A stretch of 23,889 nt of DNA from Isoetes engelmannii (lineage: Eukaryota > Streptophyta > Lycopodiopsida > Isoetales > Isoetaceae): NCBI GenBank assembly GCA_011763485.2, contig JAANSK020244609.1, positions 1-23,889 of the forward strand. The letters run 5' to 3'. Positions within the stretch are counted from its first letter, which is position 1, and each line of letters begins with the position of its first letter. Shown one piece after another: positions 1 through 10,191 of the stretch. Made by a program: the position numbers and the translations under genes. The notes under the pieces are model-generated. The model saw nothing but the letters and a program-made list of their open reading frames with translations. It did no database searches and had not been told where the DNA came from.

Positions 1-882
1 ATTGATATAAAATCCGGTTGAGGCTAACTTTTCCAGGTAAACTTGCAGGCTAGCCTGATTTCTAATTTCGAGCCCTGGGTATTAAAGAACAAAATAATTA
101 ATTTAGTCTTTGGACAAAAGTACAATACAATAATTATTTTATGTGAATACAATAATTATTATATGTCAGACAGTGGTGGTCGAGTCTCAACAAAGTAACA
201 GTTGACGTGGCTTAGGGGCCCAGCTATGATTTTCAATTTTAGTATTGAAGACATGGCTAAATAGGACTGGATTCTCACGATCTGTTAAACGGAGATGCCG
301 CGTGTCGTACTAACTGGCAGCCCTTAGCAAACAGCACCGAACCAGTAAAACCTTGGTTAATTACTTTCATGCATCCTTGTGCCACGAATGCACTGCTATG
401 CTACGGCGGTGTCTGTTGCACTAGTCTTATTTCAGGGGATTTAGCTGGATCAGTCAATACTTTTCTGTCGCAGTTTGAGGGCTTTCTTCCGGGCCTGTAA
501 GTTGCTATCATATCCTTGCTGCCTGTATCTTAAACTATTTAGCTCTTTGCTATCATATCCTTGCTGCCTGTATCTTAGACTATTTAGCTCTTTTCTTTCT
601 TCTGGCTTGGTCACAGTTATCCCCAAAGCCATTTTGGGGCACGCACTTTGTTTCTTCTATTCGTATCAGGTTTTGTATAACCTTATCTGATTCAACATTG
701 ATGTCACGAGTGACATGATCGGTTTTGGTCGTAGTTCTAGATCAAATTGTGTATAAAATTTGGATAAGACCATTTAGTTACGGGTCTTGTTGCGCAAGAT
801 TGCAGAAGATGGTTAATCTAGCTGCCATAGACGGTACTTTCCCTTTTTTCTGACCAAAATTTTGATTTTCCAGGTTATATGG
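1..882 (+). promoter_or_regulatory. Upstream region and probable 5'-UTR intron of the DUF639 gene
   Basis: No protein-coding gene is recognisable here. The sequence just before the first coding exon ends in a pyrimidine-rich stretch and CAG (871-873), which looks like a true 3' splice site 9 nt before the ATG at 883. A good donor, CCT|GTAAGTTG, lies at 496/497, so a 5'-UTR intron of about 377 nt (497-873) is a reasonable inference; the transcription start is not visible. A TATA-like GTATAAAAT at 751-759 would fall inside that intron, so it is either chance or marks an alternative start. Confidence 0.4.
503..592. repeat. 45-bp tandem duplication in the presumed leader intron
   Basis: Two head-to-tail copies (503-547 and 548-592) of a 45-bp unit that starts TGCTATCATATCC and ends TTTAGCTCTT. 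The copies differ at one position in the part I compared (TTAAAC against TTAGAC). Because 45 is a multiple of three, both strands show short open frames with an internal peptide repeat; these look like by-products of the duplication, not genes. Confidence 0.85.
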
Positions 883-3800
883 ATGGCAAGCTTGTTTAAA
901 GGAAGGAGTTTTAAGGAGTCAATCATGGGTGACAGCATCTTGAAGGGTTTCTTTGGTGGGAACAAAGAACAGAAACAGCAGCCTTTGGAGCAGAAACAAC
1001 AAGAGCATGGAGGATCTCCTAGACGGTGGATCAAAGAACTTTCACCACTTGCAAATATTGTTGTTGCTAAATGTGCAAGGTATTTACGTAGTTTTATCAC
1101 TTGCAATAGTGTAACAAAAATGGTCAAGGTGACTTATAAATTTGTCTATTTCTGTTGTTAGTAATGCTGTTTTGGTTTAATCTGCTCATTTCCATTATCC
1201 AAGTTTTGGTTACTGCCTTATTAACTCGACTAGTATATAAGTTGCCACTTCATTGTTTCCAAATTATGGAGGTGCATAGGAATATTTGTTTGTCGTTTGT
1301 ACTCCATGTTCTGTGCAAACTATGTTTTCTGCTTCCCCCTATACAGTAGGAGATTACTTAAATTCTACAATAAGCACAGTATTGCCCATCAGTTACAGAT
1401 TGTATTTGACAGATCAGACTAAATGGACAGACAACAAAATTAAGGAACTATTCAAATTTAGAACTTTTGGAAGGGGAATGCAAAGCAGAAAGTTATATAG
1501 GGTGCATCTATTTGTTCATCAACATCCAGCTGAACACGGCTGATCTGTAATAGAGAAATTTAATCATATCCATCTGGGCTCATCCATTCATTCGCAGATG
1601 TATTATGGCTGAAAATATTGTGCATATTAATGTCGAAAATTAGACTTGAATAATATTCTTTATTAGGTTGGAGTAGTATTGGTACGTTTAAGGTGCGCGT
1701 TCACTAAGATTTGTTCTCCGTTGCCCAGTGAGAACATCAGTTGGGGTTAACTAATGCTGTGACAATTGAGTAGCTTTTTCTCTTTTTGAAAAGTTGGAAC
1801 ATGTTCTACTGTTATGGTTGCTTAAACTGTTTGGATCTGCTTGGCCTACTGATTGACAATCCTTTATTTTTGGCAATAGAGTACTGCTACATGATCCTGA
1901 GGAGCTGAAAAAACATTTTGAGGAGGAGGCACCTGAATCTGCTAAGAAGCCTCCGAAGTATGCCCGGAATTTTCTGGAATACTGCTGTTTTCGTGCACTT
2001 TCTGTTGTTACTCAGACCTCAGATCACTTAAGTGACAAGGATTTTCGGCGGCTCACATTTGATATGATGCTTGCTTGGGAATCTCCTGGTGCGGCTAGCA
2101 AACCAGCTGTTAAGGTGAGGATAATGTAGGAAATGTTTCTTGAGGATTGCAGTTTTAGGCTTGAATCTGGGGAGCAGGAAGCGAGGTTGAAGTGAACTGC
2201 TTTTGTATACCATCTTAATTTTAGTCACAGGTATGCATAATGATCTAGTTATTGCAGGTTATGGCCGTTGTAATTATTCACTCTTCTGAAGGGGAAATTA
2301 GCACTTTTTAGGCTAATGTCTTATAGGACTGTTGAGGATGGCAGTGGAAGTAAGATATTAAGAGTCACAAAGCTGTAAAGATGCACAGACCCAGTCAATT
2401 CCGTTGCAGAAACTTTAACATGTTTCTCATATGGGGATAAAGATAATATCAAGTGAACTATGTCAAAAGATGTTGAAATATTTGGGAAATGCATAGCAAA
2501 GCCTCATATGGTAAAAAGTTAAGGCTTAAGTAATTAAATTGAATAACAATGTTAGAAATTTTGGTAGTTGCGTAGCAAGAAGAAATGCTCAAAAAACCAT
2601 TTGTTGGTGGGCCATCAAGCTAGTTGGGCCTGTGATGGTAATGTTAGTTGGCCAGCCTGTCATATAGTGAGATGCATGGGAAGTTTCTTAATGAACCATG
2701 TCTTAGTTGGGGATTACTCTGGGTTAGCCTGCTATCTTAAAGATGAGTGCCTACTACCATACGGAAGGTGAGTTCCTATTTAATTTCATTTGGGAGTCCA
2801 GATGAAAGAATTCACATCGTAATCATTGTTCTGGAACTTTTTGAAATTAGTATAGGAGACCTTTGAACAATTTGAGTTGTCAGTGGATCATGAGTTCGCC
2901 ATTGAGTTTATGCTATTTATTGTCTGCCCAAGAATGGAGTGATACATATTTAGTCCAGCTTTCCATTGAGAAGTACATTATTTGCAAGCTGAGAACAAAC
3001 TGACATATGTCATCAACATAGCCGAGAGGGTGTCTGTTGTGTAATAGCAGAGGGAAGGTCCTATTTGAGTGTGCTATGCATTGATCTACTTGCCAGGGTG
3101 GTAAATTATCTTTAAGATAAGGCTATTTATCACATAATTAGTCTTAAGAGGTATTGTGGTTTATCTAGGCTACGTTTGCTTTTGTCTAGGATATATTTTT
3201 TTACGTTTTTTGTCTGCACTAGTTAGTGGTTGCTTTACTTATGTAAAATATTTGATTGTGCTTTTTGAATACGGTTCCTTAAATGGGTGGATAATGAACC
3301 TAGTTTGCTAAGATTCTGCGCCTATTGCATTTGGAGGTTGCATGGGGGGTGGAGGCTATTAGTAATTCTGAATGTGATTGCTAATAACCTCACCCCCCCT
3401 TTTGTTTATGACATGACAGACGGATGAGGATGAAGAGGCCTCGGCGGAACCAGGGACCTCCGCGACAAAGGAGGAAGAAGATTCAGCACTATTCTATACT
3501 GATTTGATGCCTATGCTGGTCTATAACAAACCCCGTTACTCAACCTACTTGTTTTTGTTTTTGTGAATATGATTGCTAGCTTAATATTGTAAGTTGGCAT
3601 AAAGCTTTTCTTACTGTTACTTCATGGCGGAACCTGTGATGCGTCAGTCATATGCATCTCAAACTGGTTGCAGGTTGATGTTGAGAGCACTATTGGTCCA
3701 GATGCATTTTGTCGCATTGCTCCTGCTATACCTACCGTTACAGACATCATTACTGCTCATTCCCAGTTTGAGGCACTTACAGCAGGGACGGGAGGAAGGC

Positions 3801-6059
3801 TTCCATTCCCTGTCTTTGACAAATACCTTGGAGAGCTGGACAAGTAAGGAAATAGAAGATTGGATGCATTATGAAAATCTGCTTTTTGTCAAATTAGAAT
3901 GGAAAAGCTGTGCTTTGCTAGGGTCATAGACTTTTGGCTAGTTCATTGTTCACTGGTGACTTTGCATGGAAGTTTTCTAGTGCTTTTTGTTCTCTTAAAT
4001 CACTTGGGTGTTTACTGGTGACTTATATTGAAGTTAAAGCATTCCGTCTTTTAAATCACGTGGGTCTTGAAGGTTGTGTCTTCTGCTGCCTTTTAGTATT
4101 TACCAAGTACTACACCTCACTTTTTGATGCAGATGCATAAAGACCATGAGAAGTCTTGCCACACCTTCTCTTCTGTCTAATCTTCATTTAGGTAAGAATG
4201 AAATGATTGTTGATGTTGATGGGACGGCAACAACACAGCCTGTACTTCAGCATGTTGGTGTATCCACTTGGCCTGGTTAGTGTTTCTTCCTGCCTAAGTG
4301 TCTTAGATATTCGAAATAACCTTTGTGACAGTGATTGAGATATGGATTGGTACTTCTTGAAGGGAGATTGACCCTGACAGATCGGGCATTATATTTTGAA
4401 TCAACTGGGGTTGTATCTTATGATAAGCCCAAGAAGTACGATCTGTCAGCTGATCTGAATCACGTTGTTAAGCCAGATTTAACTGGTCCTTGGGGTGCTC
4501 GTTTATTTGACAAGGCAGTACACTACAAATCAGATGCTATGTAAGTATTAATGTTACTGAACACTTTATTCTGGGCCTTTGCGTGGATCTAATGAGCGAA
4601 TTCTACAGTGCAGAGCCTGTTATATTGGAGTTTCCCGAACTAACAGGGCATACTCGGCGAGACTATTGGCTGGCAATTATTCAGGAGATTATTCGGGTCC
4701 ATCAGTTTATACGAAGCCATCAGCTTGAAGGTGTGGGACGTTCCGAGGCACGTGCAAAAGCAGTGTTAGGTATTGCTCGGCTCCGTGCAACCCGTGAAGC
4801 TTTCCATATGTTGCCACTGCGACCAAGCTCCCTTCTTACCTTCTCTTTGGGAGAAGAAATACCTGGTGGTGATTTAGTTCTTGAGGCTTTAGCAGAAAGT
4901 TTGCGTTCGGCAGACTCTGAAGGTGCTGTCCTTGTGGGCAAGGATATTGGGGACAAACATGATGGTAATCGGGTGTATACTAGCCTAGCTGTGACAGCAT
5001 TAGGTGCAGAAAGTGGAAAGGATGCTGGTATTCCAGTAGGAGAGAGATTAGTTGGTGAACTGACACCCTTGGAGCAAGCAGTACAGCAGTCAAGGAGCAG
5101 CTCCAAGAAGGTTGAACTTGCACAGACCACGATAGATGGAGTAAAAGTAGAAGGGATTGGTACAAATGTTGCTGTGATGAAGGTCTGATTAAGCTGGTTC
5201 TGTTGTTATGCATTTTAAATGGTTATTGTACGTAGTCTCTCTAACCAGTGTGCTATGCAGGAGCTTATTATCCCTTTTAATTCATTTGTAACATGGGTGG
5301 CTGGTGTAGCGTCATGGCAAGAGCCCTTGAAAGCTGCAATGTTCTGCGTGATGTTCTCTTACATTATATATAGGTACAAGAACATTGGATCTTTGGAGTA
5401 TTGATTTTTCATTTTAGGGCATTTGTTTTGTTGTGGTATTTGTATTAATATTTACATAGGTTTCATTTTAGGGCATCTGTTGTGCTGTGGTATTTCGTAC
5501 TAATGTTTGCATATGATGCAGAGACTGGGTTAAGTATCTTGTTCCTATTACGCTTGGCTTGTTTATTGCATACATATTATGGCTGAGATATGCAATGAAA
5601 GGTAGGCGTGATCATGAGATAGTAGTTCCACCACCACCTGGACAGAGCACATTGGAACAGCTGATGCAGCTTCAGCAGGCAATATCACAAGTTGAGGGCA
5701 TCATTCAAGCAGTGAACATTTGTTTGTTGAAAGTTCGAGCACTCATATTGTCCCAACTACCAGAGGTTGCCTCGTACTTTTCGTAGTTGAATTTGTGGTT
5801 AAATATGGAATATTCTAATTTTGTTGTACCTTTGCAGGCCACTGATAGGGTACTCCTAATCCTAGGAGGAGTAGCAATAGTTTTAGCAGTTCTTCCACTC
5901 AGAATTATTGCATTGATATTATTTTTGGACATCTTTACGAGGCAAATGCATGTCAGACGTGAGAGCTCAGAGCGCTTCAATAGACGTCTTCGAGAATGGT
6001 GGTTCAGCATACCTGTTGTGCCTGTTCGTGTTGGAACCCCTGAAGAGATGCATCAATAA
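883..6059 (+). CDS. DUF639 family membrane protein, ten coding exons, complete
   Basis: Exons: 883-1079, 1880-2114, 3420-3518, 3674-3843, 4133-4275, 4363-4540, 4609-5182, 5261-5373, 5522-5765, 5838-6059. All introns are GT-AG and every junction keeps phase, giving 724 aa, about the usual family length. DUF639 hallmarks in order: LSPLANIVVAKC near residue 53, NFLEYCCFRALS and FRRLTFDMMLAWE in exon 2, CRIAPAIPTVTDI in exon 4, DVDGTATTQPVLQHVG then WPGRLTLTDRALYFES across exons 5-6, LTGPWGARLFDKAV, and the Arg-rich GRSEARAKAVLGIARLRA in exon 7. The last three exons encode hydrophobic segments (around YLVPITLGLFIAYILWL and VLLILGGVAIVLAVLPLRI), so the C terminus is probably membrane-embedded. The start is the first ATG after the leader splice site (MASLFKGRSFKE). 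Exon 5 must begin at 4133; starting at the more obvious AG near 4192 would break the frame. The biochemical function of the family is not known to me. Confidence 0.93.
3844..4132 (+). other. Intron 4 of the DUF639 gene with a diverged ~61-bp tandem duplication
   Basis: Within this intron, a stretch beginning TTCACTGGTGACTT (about 3950) and ending AAATCACTTGGGT recurs about 61 nt later, beginning TTTACTGGTGACTT (about 4012) and ending AAATCACGTGGGT. The copies are clearly related but diverged, so the duplication is old. It has no effect on the coding sequence. Confidence 0.55.
5374..5521 (+). other. Intron 8 of the DUF639 gene, mostly a 54-bp tandem duplication
   Basis: Two 54-bp units (5408-5461 and 5462-5515) each start TTCATTTTAGGGCAT and fill most of this 148-nt intron. 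Each carries a branch-point-like element: TATTAAT in the first copy and TACTAAT in the second. The real acceptor, ATGATGCAG, lies just after the second copy. Confidence 0.75.
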
Positions 6060-6420
6060 CATGCACCATGTTGGTTCCTATTTGTATGCTGGCTCATATT
6101 ATGGATAGTCGTAATGTATAGAGATTTTGATTTCTTGTTAAAATAGGCAGTAGGCCATGTGTAAAAAGCAGTTGGGAAATGTCGGACATGCAATAGAATA
6201 AATCTGGATCTACATGATCTGAAATCCAGGATTTGTAAAATTGTTTCCAATGTTGCCTGGAAATTAAGAGCTGGGAGTTGTGCATGAAAATGGATGCAAT
6301 CTGCCTGCATGGTGGAATGGGATCCATGTTATTGGGAGGCTTTGGCTGTTGGCAGTGCAGATTGTGGCCACCCATTTCCTAGTTTATCCATTGTACATTG
6401 TAAGGCATGGAAGGTATTGA
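6060..6420 (+). other. 3' UTR of the DUF639 gene with polyadenylation signal
   Basis: Non-coding sequence after the TAA stop. A canonical AATAAA lies at 6197-6202, about 140 nt past the stop, which would place cleavage around 6215-6230. TG-rich sequence continues to about 6420, so longer transcripts are possible. Small open frames on the minus strand here do not look like proteins. Confidence 0.5.
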
Positions 6421-7200
6421 TTCCTTGAAAGTTATCTGGTGACATTATCTCTGGTTTTTGTTAGTTAATTGATTTCCTTGAGGCTTGTCTTGAAAGGTTT
6501 ATATAATTTGATGATAATTATTATGATTATTAATGGATTACGAACTTTAATTTACATTTATGAACTCAATATAAATCACATTCAAAAGAAGAAAAATGAT
6601 GTGTTTGTTTTATGAGATGACAACCTGCTTCTTGAATTCATTATTCCCCACCTACGTGCGGCAAAGTTTAGGCGCTTCATAAAATTTCCGGTTCATAAAA
6701 TGATTTTCCCATTCACTGGAAACATAATAGGATATATGGCCGAACAAAAATGGTATATAAGGATTTGTCCTATTCATTTTGATATGAATAGGATTTTTTT
6801 CGGTAAAAAAAGAAATTCTATGATTGTTTTTCCATACGGTTACTTAGTGTGTTTATTTTTAATGGCTAACACTCCCTCTAATTATTTATGCACCTACCTG
6901 GACAGGTCTCACTTTCCTTGACAGGTAGAGTATTATAAGTGCTCATTCCACTTGGTAGCGAGTTGCTTTTATTGGCATGGTGCAATGTTGTAGCACTGCA
7001 AGTTGTGAGTGTGGTTTCAGCAGAATTAACTTACTGAAGAATAAGTTCAGGAACCAGCTTAACACAGACACTATTGATGCACTTGTTCGCATCTCATTGG
7101 AGGGACCTATTACGGAAGGCTTTAATTTTACTGTTGCAGCTACTCATTGGTGAAATGCTGCTAGTTACAGGCACATTTTCACAGGAACATGACTTGTTTA
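6421..7200. other. AT-rich intergenic stretch, no gene seen
   Basis: No convincing coding sequence. It contains a perfect 10-bp inverted repeat with a 6-nt loop (TCCTATTCAT at 6768-6777, ATGAATAGGA at 6784-6793) inside an A/T-rich block. It could be debris of a small inverted-repeat transposon, but I found no clear ends. Confidence 0.4.
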
Positions 7201-7205
7201 TGTTA

Positions 7206-7273
7206 TTTTTGTTGAAATCTAATATAATGTTGTTGGAAATTTTTGTTGAAATCTAATATAATGTTGTTGGAAA
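7206..7273. repeat. 34-bp perfect tandem duplication
   Basis: Two adjacent copies (7206-7239 and 7240-7273) of a 34-bp unit that starts TTTTTGTTGAAATC and ends TGTTGGAAA. I see no differences between the copies, so the duplication is young. Confidence 0.9.
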
Positions 7274-7490
7274 TCAAGGCTAGAAAAATTGCTCTAGTAT
7301 CCTTTTGTTTTTGAGATTTAAAGGAAATTTTCCGGACGAAAATTTTATTAGTAGGATAAGTCCCATCCAAATTCGCAAGTGCCTGCTCATCCTAAACCTA
7401 GAAGGAAATTTTTCTATTCATATAAAGTACTTTGCCATACACTGTTCCCCACCATAATCACCGAAGTATCCTTTTAAAAGAAACATCTAT

Positions 7491-7760
7491 GCTAAATAGA
7501 GCTTTGGTTCAGACAACATATTGATTAGATCATGTATTTCGGCACTACTCTTTTCAGCTAGCTGGCTTTCTGCTAATTAGAGCTTTTGGTTCAGACAACA
7601 GATTAATTTGAATTTCGGAATCAAATATTCATTAGATTATGTATTTCGGCACTATTCTTTTAAGCTAGCTGGGTTTTTGTTCTGCCATGTTCAATCTTTC
7701 TTAAACGTGACACCAAATTCAAAAGTTCCAAATACAAAAACCCAACTAGCTTAAAAAAGC
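7491..7760. repeat. Diverged direct duplication with an inverted arm, MITE-like
   Basis: A unit starting GCTAAATAGAGCTTTGGTT (7491) recurs from 7572 as GCTAATTAGAGCTTTTGGTT. Both copies run through ATGTATTTCGGCACTA to AGCTAGCTGG; the second has an extra ~25 nt in the middle. The end of the second copy (7654-7680) is then repeated in inverted orientation at 7734-7760, with 4 mismatches in 27 and the core TTAAGCTAG(C/T)TGGGTTTTTGT shared. The direct-plus-inverted arrangement suggests decayed or nested small non-autonomous elements, but I cannot define ends or a target-site duplication. Confidence 0.55.
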
Positions 7761-7970
7761 CAATTTGCTTCCAAGTTTCTTGTGACCGTTGTGAAATTTG
7801 GAAAAGAATCGCCACCGTTTGCGTATCTTTTTTTTTTTCACAAATCGTGGTGCTTTTTCCTCTATGGCTGGGGTCGAAGCCATATCTCTTCTATCTCTAT
7901 TCCGGTCCATCTAGATATGAAGCAGTTTGTCCCCACATCCTTTTTCTTCTTCGGACATCAGCCTCTGTAT

Positions 7971-8079
7971 ACAAGAAAGGACATTTAGTCCACATTCCTG
8001 GCTTGGAAAATGTGACGACATGCAGAGCGCGGAGCCACATTTGACAAGCCAGGAATGTGGACTAAATGTCCTTTTTTGT
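7971..8079. repeat. Long near-perfect inverted repeat (hairpin, 35-45 bp arms)
   Basis: The left arm (7971-8005) and right arm (8045-8079) are reverse complements with one mismatch in 35. Pairing continues inward with two mismatches to 8015/8035, leaving a loop of about 19 nt. Each arm contains CATTTAGTCCACATTCCTGG or its complement. Such a fold could be a young microRNA-type or siRNA-producing foldback, or a tiny palindromic transposon. I see no gene that it clearly belongs to. Confidence 0.9.
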
Positions 8080-8156
8080 AACATGGACGACATTTACCTA
8101 GCATCCTGCGTACGTGGCATTTTCAACGTAGCAGAGGAGCGGCCGCTGGAGCTCTT

Positions 8157-8404
8157 GAGCGGCCGAAGATGCATTTTGAAGTGGAAATCCGTCGTCTAGG
8201 TGTAGGAATCGATGTTCTGATCTGGAGTTCTTAAGCCAGGGCGATTCTTTTAGCATTTTTTGGATCTTTCTTGTGATGTTGAGCAACCGAAAATGCATTT
8301 TAAAGAGAAATCTGTCGTCCAGGTGTAGGAATGAGTTTCTGATCTGGAGTTCTTAAGCCAGGACGATTCTTTAAGCATTTTTTGGATCTTTCTTGTTGAG
8401 GTTG
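8157..8404. repeat. 124-bp tandem duplication upstream of the recombinase-like gene
   Basis: Two adjacent units (8157-8280 and 8281 to about 8404) share long blocks such as TCTGATCTGGAGTTCTTAAG and GCATTTTTTGGATCTTTCTTG, with scattered substitutions elsewhere. A strong donor-like GAG|GTAAGTAT at 8448/8449 follows, so the duplicated block may lie in the promoter or leader of the gene that starts near 8.5 kb. Confidence 0.85.
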
Positions 8405-9763
8405 TTCTATTCTTGCATCAATCTTCTTTCCTGTTAGCTTTTTTTGAGGTAAGTATCCTTCAATTCTTGTTCCAGCGAAAAATCTGAAGGTATTCCTTAA
8501 CTTTTTGCTTGATTTTTGCTGCAGAGTTCAAGATTTTACAAGAAACATTTGTGGAGGTTCGGTGATGGAGTTTTTTGTCATTCTTGCTTCACTTTTTAGT
8601 TGTATAGCTTGTAAGAGTTATAGCTGCTGGAGATTTGCAGGCATGGAGACTCCTATCTTTCATCTGCTTGTCTCTCAAGGTTGCAATCCTGGAACCTCCA
8701 TTCTAGGTGATGTAACTAACATCATGCAAGATGAAGAAGAAGATGATCTGGAGGAAGAGTTTACTGATGAAGCAGTTACGAACTATCTTGAAGAAGCAGC
8801 TTCTAATGGCCATTTTAGAGAGCTTCATCCACCTGGACATTCTGAAAATGTTTGTGTAGATTCAGCTTGTGTAGATTCTGAGAATGGTTCAGCACCTTCC
8901 AAGAATGGTTCAGCAGTTCACTTTCTAGAATTAGACCAGGATTTGCTTCAGCAAGTTAATAATGGAGGTATTAGTAAATCGGAGGCCAAATTACAGTGGG
9001 CAAGGAGACGGTTTAATACTTGGAGGGTGCATTCAAAAATTCCATGTGATAAGAGAATTGAGGAACTTGATCTGAAAGAGTTTGCTAGCATGTTGGAGAT
9101 TTTTATGCTTCAAGTTGTTAAGTTGAATGGACGTATGTTTCCTCCAGAATCGTAAGTAAATCAATTTTCTATTTGTTGTATTTATATTTGTAGTAACTTT
9201 ACTTATCTATTTTGCAGACTTCAAGACATATTTAGAAGATTTGGAGTGATTATTCGACGTGAGCAGGAAAGGCAAGTAGCAGAAAGTGGTATAGAGAAGG
9301 TACCATTCAATATCAAGCATTCTGTTATTTTTACAAAGGCCAGACTTGCATGTGTTGCGGCCATGCGAAGGTCAAGAAGGACAGCAGGTGTGTGTATGAA
9401 AAGGAAGAAGGCAGACGAGATTTCTTTTGCAAATGAGCAGACCCTCCCAGCTGATGTGGACCATGGAATACATCATTTTGTGGGTTTGGGATAAGAGGTC
9501 AGGATGAGCTTGCAGCTCTTAAAGTGACTGATTTTCATGTAGCATCTGAAAATGGAAGAGAGTTTGTAGAGCACAGCGAGAGGCTGTCAAAACAATACGA
9601 TGTAGACATGAACAGGTACCAAGAAGAGCAGTTTCGGATGCCTCTCCGTGTTCATAAGGAAGACGTGATTGTGACCTTTAAACAGTTTCTTCGACATTAT
9701 CCGATGACTGATGGTGATGAGAATTGGTTCTTTAAGCAAGCGATAACATCTCCTCGCAAAACA

Positions 9764-9956
9764 GTAAGTAACTTTACTCTTAATTCTAGTAGTTTGCTTA
9801 ATTCTAGTTTTAACTTAATTCTAGTTTGCTTAATTCTAGTAGTTCACTTAATTCTAGTTTTAATTTTAGTCTTAATTCTGTAGTTTAATTCTAGTGTGCT
9901 TAATTATTCCGTAATTCACTCTATTCTAAATTCTATTATGTTTGTTTGATTGACAG
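9764..9956 (+). repeat. Intron built of repeated TTAATTCTAG units
   Basis: This 193-nt intron of the recombinase-like gene (donor ACA|GTAAGTAA, acceptor TTGACAG) contains six exact copies of TTAATTCTAG and several variants, between about 9779 and 9900. Each unit combines a branch-point-like TTAAT with an AG a few bases downstream, resembling an array of decoy 3' splice sites. Confidence 0.8.
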
Positions 9957-10070
9957 ACATGGTTCAATGTGAAGCATCGTGTTAGTGGAAGGAAATTGTC
10001 TCTCTGGCTGAAATATATGTTGGTGTTGATTGGCGTTGAAGGTGCTTTTAGCGGGAAGAGTGGACGAACT

Positions 10071-10191
10071 AGTATGGTTAGTAAGATAAGATAAATATTT
10101 TAACGTCCACGAAAACCCAATTGGGCTAACCAGTATGGTTAGTAAGATAAGATAAATATTTTAACGTCCGCGAAAACCCAGTTGGGTTAGT
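10071..10191. repeat. 61-bp tandem duplication inside the recombinase reading frame
   Basis: Two units (10071-10131 and 10132-10191), each starting AGTATGGTTAGTAAGATAAG and running through TATTTTAACGTCC, differ at only a few positions. Removing 10083-10191 joins ATG GTT AGT directly to AGG ATG TCT and restores an open frame. A single unit would still be a 48-nt insertion with an in-frame TAA, flanked by GGTTAGT on both sides. I could not find a GT-AG pair that removes it as an intron while keeping frame. Confidence 0.8.

Noticed and set aside
450-690. Open frames on both strands with an internal peptide repeat
   Set aside because: The peptide repeat only reflects the 45-bp tandem DNA duplication; there is no similarity and the region looks like a leader intron.
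4192-4275. Start of DUF639 exon 5 at the TTTAG|GTAAG near 4192
   Set aside because: It breaks the frame with exon 4; the acceptor at 4132 keeps phase and adds the conserved-looking MRSLATPSLLSNLHLGKNE.
4720-5130. 136-codon open frame on the minus strand
   Set aside because: It lies opposite DUF639 exon 7, whose plus-strand translation is clearly conserved; the antisense frame is a shadow.
10071-10191. Treating the duplicated segment in the recombinase as an ordinary GT-AG intron
   Set aside because: Every visible GT donor leaves 0 or 1 base while every usable AG acceptor needs 2, so no pair preserves the frame.
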